A DNA stretch of 64,000 nucleotides from Reichenbachiella ulvae (lineage in GTDB: Bacteria; Bacteroidota; Bacteroidia; Cytophagales; Cyclobacteriaceae): positions 4,976,501 through 5,040,500 of the forward strand of contig NZ_JAOYOD010000001.1 of NCBI RefSeq assembly GCF_025833875.1, in the 5' to 3' direction. The position numbers and the translations under genes are program-made. This document shows positions 25,080 through 33,786 of this stretch, piece by piece (the first letter of the stretch is position 1; the number at the start of each line of letters is the position of its first letter). A model generated the notes under the pieces. That model saw only the letters and a program-made list of their open reading frames with translations, had not been told where the DNA came from and searched no databases.

Positions 25080-25445
25080 TTAGCTCCGAGGCGGAGGAAG
25101 TGTAATAGATAAGAAAGGGTCTGTATAATTAATCCTCGGCCAATTACCCTTGATATCAATAGGGAATCCAAAAGGGTCTCTTAATTGAAACGAATCAGCA
25201 CAGACCATAGGATACAGATGCAAGAGACAGGTTTTGTTCTCCGGATCAGGCTCGTCTTGTTCCGGGAAAAAATTGGTTTGATCCAATACAATCTCATAGA
25301 CAAACTCTACGATGGATTCGATCTCGTTGACACTAGGATCGAAGCGACCTTCCTGATCAGCGGCATCCATAGAGAGGTTGATCATGTAAATACTCAGTAG
25401 CACACTGAGCGGTCTGGTAATATGCCTGGCGATGAAACGAATCAC
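25080..25445 (-). CDS. Hypothetical membrane-associated protein
   Basis: A 121-residue protein. The N-terminus MIRFIARHITRPLSVLLSIY then MINLSMDAAD is a single amphipathic/hydrophobic helix, followed by an acidic stretch NEIESIVEFVYEIVLDQTNF and a proline-rich C-terminus. I recall similar short proteins in Bacteroidota with the NLSxDxxD and ESIVEFVxExVL pattern, always unannotated, often near metal-resistance or membrane genes. No function is assigned here. Confidence 0.6.
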   Translation of the reverse strand: MIRFIARHITRPLSVLLSIYMINLSMDAADQEGRFDPSVNEIESIVEFVYEIVLDQTNFFPEQDEPDPENKTCLLHLYPMVCADSFQLRDPFGFPIDIKGNWPRINYTDPFLSITLPPPRS

Positions 25446-25669
25446 GGGATAAAGAAAAGGAATGTTTTGACCATCTCAAAGCATGCCATAATAATGCTCT
25501 TATTGATTTTAGCGAAAGAGCAATTTCTTGTCCAATACCACTTTTTAAATAATTAGAATCAGACAAAAAGCAGTATATCGCTGCTATTATTGTTTTTTAA
25601 GTATTTCGTAAGATAAATGTGTGTTTGGCTAATGGGTGTAATCGTATGTAGTAAGTTGGAAATGCTACC

Positions 25670-26545
25670 TTAAAGATAGCCCGCCAAATACCCTCCTTTT
25701 TCCAGGATCATTTGATGTTTGTTTAGATCCAGTATATTGATGATAGCCTGACTTTTGTCCTCGGCCTGGTCGTAGTAGGCCTTGCAGATTTGGTAGCCCA
25801 TCCAGTAGCCCAGGTCATTGGGGCGGTCATTGTCCTTGCCGGCACTGCCATAGAGCCAGCCATGATATTTTTGATCGTTCATGATTTGAACGAACTCTTC
25901 GCACAGCACCTTTTCGTGCGCCATGCCATAGTCTGCAGCGGGTTGGTTCATACGGATGCCAGTGACCAACTCGGTCAGAAAGTCCGCAGCTCCTTCTTTG
26001 ATACTCTGTGCGAGGAGCGTGTTTTTGGTTATGTCCACTTGATTGAAATGGATCAATTCGTGCACCACGATGATAGGGAGGTAGGACATGTCCTGTTGTG
26101 TTTCGACACCCATGATGATGCCGTTCTTGGAGGAGGTGCCACCGGAGTTGAATGCGCCGATCACAAAGTAGGCAGGAGGGAAAACAGCATCCGGATATAT
26201 CGAGTCCAATCGGAGATAGTAGCCCTCAATAGGGGATAGGTGCGTCTCGATCGTTAGGGATTTTTCACGGATCTTCAGGTAGTCTTCTTTTCTTTTTTGT
26301 ACTGTTTTTTTGAGGTTTCTGGGACTCTCGATTCTGTAAGGAATGAAATCCTTCACTCCCTGACTGCCTTGTTCCAGATAGCTGTCGAAGGGATTGCCTT
26401 TGCCCTCCAGCTGATCAAAGGCTTGCCAAAACAGAGGAATGTCCGAAGTGACCAATTGTGCCTGAGTGGGATCAGTGGGAAAGCCACTCTGACCGAATAG
26501 TGGATGAATGAATAGAAGAAACAAGGGGAGTAATTGGAGTCGCAT
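25670..26545 (-). CDS. Exported Zn-dependent protease-like protein (DUF2268-like)
   Basis: A 291-residue protein with a signal peptide (about residues 1-18, ending LFGQ). The core holds a gluzincin-type motif HELIHFNQ (HExxH) followed by EGAADFLTELVTG, whose glutamate is a likely third zinc ligand about 25 residues on, as in the DUF2268 predicted Zn-protease group. Tail helices (LGYWMGYQICKAYYD) match that group too. It should act in the periplasm or outside the cell. The neighbours give no clue to the substrate. Confidence 0.8.
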   Translation of the reverse strand: MRLQLLPLFLLFIHPLFGQSGFPTDPTQAQLVTSDIPLFWQAFDQLEGKGNPFDSYLEQGSQGVKDFIPYRIESPRNLKKTVQKRKEDYLKIREKSLTIETHLSPIEGYYLRLDSIYPDAVFPPAYFVIGAFNSGGTSSKNGIIMGVETQQDMSYLPIIVVHELIHFNQVDITKNTLLAQSIKEGAADFLTELVTGIRMNQPAADYGMAHEKVLCEEFVQIMNDQKYHGWLYGSAGKDNDRPNDLGYWMGYQICKAYYDQAEDKSQAIINILDLNKHQMILEKGGYLAGYL

Positions 26546-27197
26546 TTTTTATTTTTAAGGACCATCTTTCTGGGCGATGGTTTCTTTAGAGCCTTAGGTT
26601 TTGTCCTAAACCTCAATCTTCGATATAAAAATACTGATTTTATCTTCCCTTATGAAAGCTCTACCTTCTGGTAAATCGCATTTCCAGTATCTAAAATCAC
26701 ATCTACCGCCTGATACCTCACACTAGAAGGCTTCAAAATCACATCTACCGTATTCTATAAGGCTAAAAAATCACTTGAGGTTCCAAAGTGTACTAGATAG
26801 GTCTCAAAGTGTACCGGATAGGTTCCATTGTGCCGCTATTTAGGATCAAAGTCTCACTAATAGGTATCAAAATAAACCAGGGAACAATATTCCCTACCTA
26901 AGAGGTATCATATCCTACTAGAATATGATTTTCCCTACAAGATCAGTTCCAAAGTCTCACTAAAAATTCACTTAGGACGAATAGAAATTCATTCTGGATC
27001 ACTAAAAATTCATTCCAGACCAATAAAATGTGAGGGAATTAACCGAATATGTGAGCAAAAGGATGGGAATAGTATCAAAAGTAAGGGATATGTGAGAGAA
27101 TGGGACTTTTCTGTTTTTGACTGAATGGGTTTAGTTGGGTTTTATTATATTCGATTGATAATCAACCCCGCTGGACGAGAGAAAGGCGATACAACCT
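26546..27197. other. 652-bp noncoding region with degenerate repeats
   Basis: No gene is supported. The first 100 bp hold two small hairpins (ACCATC 26561-26566 with GATGGT 26576-26581). From 26693 to about 27030 runs an array of degenerate 20-22-bp units. The last 170 bp lead to the XRE gene. Confidence 0.6.
26693..27030. repeat. Degenerate ~21-bp tandem repeat array
   Basis: AAAATCACATCTACCG occurs exactly at 26693-26708 and 26735-26750. Then units such as TTCCAAAGTGTACTAGATAGG (26781-26801; core CAAAGTGTACTAGATAGG), TCTCAAAGTGTACCGGATAG (26802-), TTCCATTGTGCCGCTATTTA (26823-) and ATCAAAGTCTCACTAATAGG (26845-26864) follow head to tail. Later degenerate copies (GTTCCAAAGTCTCACTAAAA, GATCACTAAAAATTCATTCC) extend to about 27030. 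Unit length varies by one or two bases. It is not a CRISPR: there are no constant repeats with unique spacers. Confidence 0.65.
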
Positions 27198-27548
27198 ATG
27201 CTAAGACTGAATATATCTCGAGTGATGCGCATCCGTGGCATCCGCAACCCTTACAAATTTTTGAGAGACCAGGGCATCAGCCATGCCGTAGTGAATCGAC
27301 TGCTGTCTGGCAAATCCAAAGGCGTGAAGATGGATCAATTGCAGAGGATCTGCCTCGCCCTGCATTGCACACCAAACGACCTGATGGAATGGGACAATGC
27401 CCAATCCTCTCTTTCTGATGAACACCCCATCCAGGAGCTGGTGCGAGTAGATGACAACTTTAGCCTGGAGGACTTACGCAAGCTTCCCCTGGAAAAACTC
27501 AGGGAGCTAGAAGAGATGTTGGAGGGGAATTCAAAAATTAACCATTAA
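27198..27548 (+). CDS. XRE-family helix-turn-helix regulator
   Basis: A 116-residue protein. Residues about 4-66 form a Cro/C1-type helix-turn-helix of the HTH_26 kind: MRIRGIRNPYKFLRDQGISH, then VNRLLSGKSKGVKMDQLQRI and CLALHCTPNDLMEW. The rest is an acidic tail with DDNFSLEDLRKLPLEKLREL, perhaps for dimerisation. Similar small regulators are widespread in Cytophagales with unknown targets. The repeat array directly upstream could contain its sites. An internal start at MRIRGIRN is possible. Confidence 0.85.
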   Translation: MLRLNISRVMRIRGIRNPYKFLRDQGISHAVVNRLLSGKSKGVKMDQLQRICLALHCTPNDLMEWDNAQSSLSDEHPIQELVRVDDNFSLEDLRKLPLEKLRELEEMLEGNSKINH

Positions 27549-27623
27549 TCACCTATTGTCTTTAATTGATGTTTTTGAAATTGGAGATGTACATCAGTAT
27601 TCTTGTGATTGAAAGTGACTAAC

Positions 27624-28877
27624 ATGAATAAAGCTAACCCGTTCAGCTCTAAGATGAGCCAAAAGTCCTCGGATGATTTGAGGCAGATTATTGAATCAAA
27701 CGCACATGTGCCAGAAGCCATCTCTGCTGCTAAATTGGAATTGCAAAGCAGAGAAAGTAATGGGGTGCTTGACAGGGAAGAGGAAGAAAAGACAAGACCA
27801 TTGGAATGTGAGGCGAGATACCAGGACTTTGTAAGAGACTTAGATTCAAACGTACATTTTGGATGGACACCCAGACATGAGGAGAGCATTAATCTAAACG
27901 TTCCTGAGGGATCTTTTGGAGCAATAGTAGAGGAAGTTGCGAATAGGTTGTGCTGGGATTTGATTCAGCTTGATCAAAATTTTGCACTAGTAAAGAGACG
28001 ACTAGATGATAGTTGGACCGAAGACATAATGGTTGAGTCAAAAGGAAATGGACTGTGGAAAATAAAATCTTCAACCATTGGTAGTCAAATGTTAGACATG
28101 GGTAGAAACTCAAAAAGAGCAAAACTATTTGCCCATGTAATAGAGGAGGTAATACAAGAAAAGGGGGAGGAAGGACTTAAACAATTAACAGAGCAGCATA
28201 ATCGAAGAGTCAACATGGATGACTATGTGGTTCCTGATAGCTTGCCTAATCCTCCTGAGTATAGTCATCCTAATGCGATGCTTTTGTTTGGCTATAGTAT
28301 CATGACCATCCTGTTGTTTTCTGCAATTTTCGGTCTCATTACTCAGTTTTTATACATAATTATGTTGTTTGAATCCTTGGTCGCACTTGGTGTTGCTTAT
28401 GTCTTGTATGATGGAATGAAGAGGTCGAACTATTTTGATCACAACCAAGCGACCATGATTTTAGTCACTATAGGGATTGTAATAGGGAGTCAATATGTTC
28501 AATATTTATGGATCTTGAATAAATACAACATATTGGACGCTTCTTTTTTTGACTTTATAATAGCCCGAATAGATCATGGCTTTCATTTTAGAAAAATCAA
28601 TACTGGATGGGTAGGATGGCTGGTGGTGTATGCTCTGCAACTTCTTATTATTTATTTTTTCGGTTATTTCTATTTAATCAAACTTATTTTGAAATATGTA
28701 TCTGAGCGGGTACCTGTAGAGGTAAAAGAATTCGCACATTATCAGGTGATTAAAGGTAAGTCTGAAGTAGGCTTAGAAAAGGAATTAGCAAAAATGGGCT
28801 GGAGTGATCCGGTGCACATCCAAATGGTCAAGGATGCGATAGGTGCTGAATATGATGCTGTTGAGATAAATACATAA
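27624..28877 (+). CDS. Polytopic membrane protein of unknown function
   Basis: A 417-residue protein from the ATG at 27624 (MNKANPFSSKMSQKSSDDL); a TTG start five codons earlier is less likely. The N-terminal 205 residues are soluble; SSDDLRQIIESNAHVPEAI resembles a short motif found in membrane proteins of Bacteroidota. Residues about 210-350 contain four membrane helices (for example MLLFGYSIMTILLFSAIFGL, ATMILVTIGIVIGSQYVQYL, WLVVYALQLLIIYFFGYFYL). A 65-residue cytoplasmic tail closes it. The family is not recognised. Confidence 0.75.
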   Translation: MNKANPFSSKMSQKSSDDLRQIIESNAHVPEAISAAKLELQSRESNGVLDREEEEKTRPLECEARYQDFVRDLDSNVHFGWTPRHEESINLNVPEGSFGAIVEEVANRLCWDLIQLDQNFALVKRRLDDSWTEDIMVESKGNGLWKIKSSTIGSQMLDMGRNSKRAKLFAHVIEEVIQEKGEEGLKQLTEQHNRRVNMDDYVVPDSLPNPPEYSHPNAMLLFGYSIMTILLFSAIFGLITQFLYIIMLFESLVALGVAYVLYDGMKRSNYFDHNQATMILVTIGIVIGSQYVQYLWILNKYNILDASFFDFIIARIDHGFHFRKINTGWVGWLVVYALQLLIIYFFGYFYLIKLILKYVSERVPVEVKEFAHYQVIKGKSEVGLEKELAKMGWSDPVHIQMVKDAIGAEYDAVEINT

Positions 28878-28924
28878 TTGATAATATATTTACTTTCATG
28901 AATACTTAGTGCCAGTGATTTTTT

Positions 28925-29686
28925 ATGAGGCTCTATAAAATCTATATGCTATTTATATTTCTACAATTGGTTTGTCTTGCATATGGTCAATCGGATAAGG
29001 ATCTGGTCATTCAGGCAGCTCTAAATGCGGAGAACATTGAAGAGATAGAATCGGTCAATGGAAAATATAAATTTGAGAGGCAACATTGGGATAGATTGAA
29101 TTATGGTTTGGTTCAGTATAATTATCAGCTGAGTAGAAGGAGAAAACAGGAAAGAGTCTGTTTACTGGTAGTTTCATTCAATTCTAAGATTGTCTATTCA
29201 GAGCTTTATCGATACGATGGCAACAGCCACTTTCTAGATGATGAAGAAAATGAACCATTTTGGATTTATCAGGAACTAAGTTCGAATAGTAGGGAGTATT
29301 TTTCTAATAAGAAGTTGAATGCCAATCATCTTACGCGCTTACCCTACCGATCGACTTTTGGATTGGCCTGTAGTGCAGGGGCTGGCTTGCCTGATGAAGG
29401 ACAGCTTATGCTGGAATTTGTAGAAAACAGGAATTTGACCGAGTTAGAATCATGGTTGAATAGTATTAGCCCCGTCCGTCAGGCATATGCTTATCTGGGA
29501 TTTGCATTAATTGAAGCTGAAGGGGTGCCTGTTGGTTCAAAAATTAAAAATCAAATGAATGAACTCCTTGCTAGTGATGCTGAAGTGTATTCTTGTAGTG
29601 GATGTACCGATTGGGGAGTTAAGCCGCTTTCCGTCATGTTAAATGAGGATCAAGTCCAGCGGTTTGTTGAAAAGTATTCGAAATAG
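28925..29686 (+). CDS. Secreted protein of unknown function
   Basis: A 253-residue protein with a signal peptide (residues 1-21, ending AYGQ). The mature protein holds a C-terminal pair of cysteines (YSCSGCTDWG) and one more in FGLACSAGAG. It begins 47 bp after the polytopic membrane protein and may share its transcript. No known domain is recognised. Confidence 0.65.
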   Translation: MRLYKIYMLFIFLQLVCLAYGQSDKDLVIQAALNAENIEEIESVNGKYKFERQHWDRLNYGLVQYNYQLSRRRKQERVCLLVVSFNSKIVYSELYRYDGNSHFLDDEENEPFWIYQELSSNSREYFSNKKLNANHLTRLPYRSTFGLACSAGAGLPDEGQLMLEFVENRNLTELESWLNSISPVRQAYAYLGFALIEAEGVPVGSKIKNQMNELLASDAEVYSCSGCTDWGVKPLSVMLNEDQVQRFVEKYSK

Positions 29687-29808
29687 TGTTTGACGCGTCT
29701 AATAACTTATTGACCCCTGAATGAGAATGGGCTAACCCAAATCAATCTGTATGTAGGAGAAAACTACCTTATACTATAGATTAGCTGAATCAATTATTGC
29801 ATTAACAT

Positions 29809-31770
29809 ATGAAAATCCGACTAGCCGTTCTCTTCATCTTTTGTGTCCATCAGCTATTTGCCAATCCTACTCGATTTCCTATCCAAAAGGAGGATAGTAC
29901 CTATGTCGAGCTATTAGAAGCTATCGTACAGAACAGAAACCCACATACTGTACTTAAGATCCTGAGCGATACAATAGACTACTCCCTTTGTAGCAATGAC
30001 AGTTTGAGATCAAGAATTTATTATCATCTGGGCCGGGCTCATGGGCAATTAGGCAATTTTGATCCTTCGATTCAGTATCTGGATCAGGCACTTCAGTTGT
30101 CGTTGGATCATCAATTGTCAGATGGGATCATAGGAGTGCTGATGGCACAAGGCAATGTGTATTGGGCCAAGGATTACTATCAATTGGCATTGAAGAGTTA
30201 CCACAGGGCATTGGACCAGCTGGAGGTGTTGGAGGTCAACAATCAGGGGATGTTCAGGGTCATGTTATTGAGCAATATTGCGGGCATTCATTCCGTGCTG
30301 GAGGATTATGATCAGGCTTTGGAATTCAGCACTCAAAGTACACAGATAGCCTATCGTACGGGTAATTTAAGACCTCGTGGACATCTCAAATTTGGAACCA
30401 TTCTCAATCAGTTGGGACAATTTCAGCGGGCACTAGATAGCCTTCAGGTCACCGAAAAGCTGATTTTGGAAGCTGGAGATTCCGTAGCATTGGTTCATTG
30501 TCATCTCGCCAATGCGATGGCGCACAAAGGTCTGCAAGATATTGAATCAGCAAAGGCATACATGGATCGTGCTTTTAGCGTTGGAGCTTTGATTGGCTAT
30601 CAAATGTCCGACCTGATGATACAGATGGGAGAGCTATGGGAAGAACAGAATCAACTAGGGCTAGCCATACAATATTATGACAGTGCCTTGCAGGTTTCAA
30701 TCGCACAAAACTCGATTAAAGGTCAAGCGGAAGCCTATCAAAAACTGACTGAAGCCAACAGGAGGAGAAAACAATACCAAACTGCATTTGAGTACCTAAG
30801 CTTGGCTACTGCCCTGCGCGATTCGATCGGTGATGTGGATGTTAGGAATCGTATCAATGAGCTGAATACTGAATTCGAAACGGAGAAAAAGGTGCAGCAG
30901 ATTGCCCGGTTGGAGCAGGAAGGTAAAATCAATGAACTGGAATCCGAGAGGCAGCAGCAGTTGATTGTTTTCTTTTTAATAGCCGCCGTGCTGCTGATAG
31001 TGGCTTTGGCTATGCTGTATTTTAGGTACCGAGACAAGAAAAAGAACAATTCGATTCTGGATACAAAGAATCAGGAGCTGGCTCAGCTCAATCATACTAA
31101 AGATCGATTATTCTCGATCATTTCTCACGACTTGAGAAGTCCACTTTCTTCCTTTCATACCATCACTCGTGGCTTGTCTGACAATTGGGATAATTTAGAA
31201 AAAGAGCAGCTAAAAGATTTCATCATCTCTCTGAGGGATTCTTCGCAGGACGTCAAGAACATGATGGACAACTTATTAAAGTGGGCCTTATCACAAACCC
31301 AACAATTGAAATACAAACCCACTGAAGTAGAGACCAGGGATGTAGTAGACGGAGTAGTCAGCGAGTTGCGTTCGGTTGCTTTGCTCAAGGAAATAGAGAT
31401 AAAGCGTGAGTATCATACGGAGCAAAAGATTAGAGCTGACCGAGATTTTCTACAAATAGTGGTAAGAAACATTCTGAGCAATGCTTTAAAATTTTCAGAC
31501 CACAAATCGGTAGTAGCTATAAAGGTAGAAGATCAGACCAATGTTCAAATGTTAACTATTCAGGATTTTGGAGTGGGGATGGATCAAGAGGAAGTGGATC
31601 AGCTACTAACTGGTGAGATAGTCGCTCATGATATTCAAAACTCCAGCGAGAAAGGAACGGGATTAGGCTTAGTCCTATGCAAGGAACTCATGGACAAAAT
31701 GAATGCTCGAATAGAGGTTAAGACACGAAAAGGCCAGGGCACTTTATTTCAATTGTATTTTGAAGGATAA
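29809..31770 (+). CDS. TPR-domain sensor histidine kinase
   Basis: A 653-residue protein. A signal peptide (about 1-18) precedes tetratricopeptide repeats (about 40-350; RIYYHLGRAHGQLGNFDPSI, YQLALKSYHRALDQLEVLEV). A coiled coil and one membrane helix (FFLIAAVLLIVALAMLYFRY, about 385-405) follow. The kinase has the H-box ISHDLRSPLSS with His440, an N-box ILSNALKFSDHK, a G1 box DFGVGMDQEEVD, and the G2 box GTGLGLVLCKEL. No response regulator or DNA-binding output is fused or adjacent, so its partner is elsewhere. Confidence 0.93.
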   Translation: MKIRLAVLFIFCVHQLFANPTRFPIQKEDSTYVELLEAIVQNRNPHTVLKILSDTIDYSLCSNDSLRSRIYYHLGRAHGQLGNFDPSIQYLDQALQLSLDHQLSDGIIGVLMAQGNVYWAKDYYQLALKSYHRALDQLEVLEVNNQGMFRVMLLSNIAGIHSVLEDYDQALEFSTQSTQIAYRTGNLRPRGHLKFGTILNQLGQFQRALDSLQVTEKLILEAGDSVALVHCHLANAMAHKGLQDIESAKAYMDRAFSVGALIGYQMSDLMIQMGELWEEQNQLGLAIQYYDSALQVSIAQNSIKGQAEAYQKLTEANRRRKQYQTAFEYLSLATALRDSIGDVDVRNRINELNTEFETEKKVQQIARLEQEGKINELESERQQQLIVFFLIAAVLLIVALAMLYFRYRDKKKNNSILDTKNQELAQLNHTKDRLFSIISHDLRSPLSSFHTITRGLSDNWDNLEKEQLKDFIISLRDSSQDVKNMMDNLLKWALSQTQQLKYKPTEVETRDVVDGVVSELRSVALLKEIEIKREYHTEQKIRADRDFLQIVVRNILSNALKFSDHKSVVAIKVEDQTNVQMLTIQDFGVGMDQEEVDQLLTGEIVAHDIQNSSEKGTGLGLVLCKELMDKMNARIEVKTRKGQGTLFQLYFEG

Positions 31771-31790
31771 AAAGTAAGGAGCAAGGATGA

Positions 31791-32138
31791 TTATTGCTCC
31801 AAAAAAACTGTGTCGATTTGATAACCATTATTTTCCGAAAGGTTAAGCCTATGGATTTTGTAGCCCCTTTTGGAGAAGACCAATACCAGATCCGGGCAGC
31901 CAAATAAGCCTCCTGAAATGTCAGAATATTCGAAGTACCCAGTCGAATCTGTCAGGATGAGTTGGCTGGTGATCCCCTCTTCAAAGTCTCGGTCATTTAC
32001 GATTTGAACTTCTGCAATAGGAAGTTGGGTCTGAGCATCTAAGACTACTCCTTCAGCATGTCTATGACAGTCGCAACTCCAAAGTAATAATGCCATCGTG
32101 ATTGTGGCGGTTTTGAAAAAGTATATCTTGAAAGGCAT
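31791..32138 (-). CDS. Small lipoprotein with carboxypeptidase-regulatory-like fold
   Basis: A 115-residue exported protein. The signal ends in LLLWSCDC, a lipobox with the cysteine at about residue 22. The mature part, EGVVLDAQTQLPIAEVQIVN then LTDSTGYFEYSDI, is the transthyretin-like CarboxypepD_reg fold seen at the N-terminus of SusC proteins and in stand-alone lipoproteins. The function is unknown. It converges on the histidine kinase, 20 bp apart. Confidence 0.7.
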   Translation of the reverse strand: MPFKIYFFKTATITMALLLWSCDCHRHAEGVVLDAQTQLPIAEVQIVNDRDFEEGITSQLILTDSTGYFEYSDISGGLFGCPDLVLVFSKRGYKIHRLNLSENNGYQIDTVFLEQ

Positions 32139-32436
32139 ATCCGGTTTTTATTTTCAGGAATAATAATTACTAAATCTCAAATCTCAAATCTCAAATCTCA
32201 AATCTCAAATCTCAAATCTCAAATCAGTTCTATCATATCAGCTTTCAGCCTTCCTCCGGCGGGCAAGCTTTCAATTATCTACAGTGAACGATACCGAACA
32301 CTAGTGTCACGTTCCTGAACAAAAAACGCCAAATTATATTTTGGGTGTTTTAATTAAGTATCAATAAATCAGTTAGTTATATTCTTGGCATCCTTGTTGG
32401 CATATAGTGAACACATTAGAAAACTACATTTACCGA
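32139..32436. other. Divergent spacer with a 7-bp tandem repeat
   Basis: The 298-bp spacer contains the AAATCTC array at 32172-32220 and a weak stem AAAACGCC (32323-32330) with GGTGTTTT (32344-32351). No gene is seen. Confidence 0.5.
32172..32220. repeat. Seven perfect copies of AAATCTC
   Basis: A head-to-tail array of the 7-bp word AAATCTC, seven full copies plus a partial eighth. Perfect identity of the copies implies recent slippage, so the copy number is probably variable between strains. Confidence 0.95.
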
Positions 32437-33687
32437 ATGGATCGAGTTATTGAAAAGAAGAAGTGGACTACCAAGAAGATCGCAATGATCAGTGGAGGCG
32501 TTTTGGTTTTGAGCTTTGTTCTATACAATTTCATTTTTGCGGACAAGGGCGTCAAGCTCAAGGTCAACGAAGACAAAATCAAAATTGCCACAGTGGTGAA
32601 CGACCAGTTCCGTGAGTTTATACCCGTAGATGGTACCGTGGTGCCGATCAAAACCATCCGTCTCGATGCGATCGAAGGAGGTGTAGTAGAAAAGAAATAC
32701 TATGAAGGAGGAATTCTGGTAGAAGAGGGTGACACAATCCTGAAACTAGCCAACAATGACCTGGTTCAAAATTTCATCCGGGAAGAAACACAGGCTTTCA
32801 TCCTGGTCAATAATCTGGAGAATACCAAGCTCGACCTGCAGCGCATGCAGTTCGAACTCAAGCGCAGGTTGATCGAGCTGGATTATGATATAGCGGATGC
32901 TAAGGATAACTATGAAAGAGGCAAGAAGCTGAGAGAAGAAAAAGTGATCTCTGAGCAGGAGTTTCTTCGACTACAGCGCGCTTATGAGCGTTTGACCTCA
33001 GCCCGCAAGATTGAGATCGAATCTCAGGCTTTTGATGCGAAGAATGCTAAAATTCAGATCAGACAAACGGAAGAAACGCTGAAAAGAACCCGCAACAACC
33101 TGAACCTGATCAAAGCGAATCTGGAGAACTTGTATATCAAAGCGCCGATCTCAGGCAGGCTATCATCTGTGGACGTAGAGGTGGGAGAGTCTATCCAACG
33201 TGGACAGAATATCGGTCAGATCGATGACCTCAGCGGATTCAAAGTGCGAGCGGATATCGATGAGCACTACATCGCCAGGATCTATGAGGACTTGCAGGGG
33301 ACTTTTGATTTTGATGGAGGCAGTCACAAGCTGCAGATCTACAAGATCTACCCTGAAGTCAACAACGGTTTGTTCTCTGTGGACCTGGCCTTCGAAGGCA
33401 AAGCGCCAGAAGGCGTGCGTAGAGGTTTGACTCGTCCGATCAAGTTGCAGTTGAGCGAAAATATTCAGGCCTTGCAGATCCCAAGGGGCAGTTTTTATCA
33501 GACGACTGGGGGCAATTGGATATTTGTCATAGACAAGGAAAGTGGCGATGCAGTTCGCAAGAAGATAAGACTGGGTAGACAAAACCCGAGATACTATGAA
33601 GTGCTGGAAGGACTGGAAGCGGGAGATCAGGTGGTGGTATCCTCATATGAAGGCTATGAAGACAAAGATCGACTGGTATTCAAGTAA
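32437..33687 (+). CDS. HlyD-family periplasmic adaptor subunit
   Basis: A 416-residue membrane-fusion protein if started at ATG 32437 (MDRVIEKKKWTTKKIAMISG), the family-typical start; a GTG at 32407 would add ten residues. One N-terminal membrane helix (residues about 14-32), then a biotinyl-lipoyl-like half motif, a long coiled-coil hairpin (about 110-215, LRLQRAYERLTSARKIEIES) and the second half motif LYIKAPISGRLSSVDVEVGE. The C-terminal barrel follows. It links an inner-membrane ABC exporter of MacB type with a TolC channel. An ATPase and a TolC follow in the same direction. Confidence 0.93.
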   Translation: MDRVIEKKKWTTKKIAMISGGVLVLSFVLYNFIFADKGVKLKVNEDKIKIATVVNDQFREFIPVDGTVVPIKTIRLDAIEGGVVEKKYYEGGILVEEGDTILKLANNDLVQNFIREETQAFILVNNLENTKLDLQRMQFELKRRLIELDYDIADAKDNYERGKKLREEKVISEQEFLRLQRAYERLTSARKIEIESQAFDAKNAKIQIRQTEETLKRTRNNLNLIKANLENLYIKAPISGRLSSVDVEVGESIQRGQNIGQIDDLSGFKVRADIDEHYIARIYEDLQGTFDFDGGSHKLQIYKIYPEVNNGLFSVDLAFEGKAPEGVRRGLTRPIKLQLSENIQALQIPRGSFYQTTGGNWIFVIDKESGDAVRKKIRLGRQNPRYYEVLEGLEAGDQVVVSSYEGYEDKDRLVFK

Positions 33688-33786
33688 TTGAAAAATAAAA
33701 ATGAGCCGAGATACAACTTTTAGACTCAGTATCTTATCTCTTAATCGATAGAAGAAAAAAAGAACTCAAAATCAAATCATATAACA

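Noticed and set aside
26693..27030. CRISPR array
   Set aside because: Units are degenerate, about 21 bp and head to tail with no unique spacers, and no cas gene is near.
32172..32220. CRISPR or coding repeat
   Set aside because: It is a simple 7-bp tandem array in a noncoding spacer.
32407..32436. GTG start for the HlyD gene giving ten extra residues
   Set aside because: The ATG at 32437 gives MDRVIEKKKW, the usual opening of this family; the GTG extension has no support.
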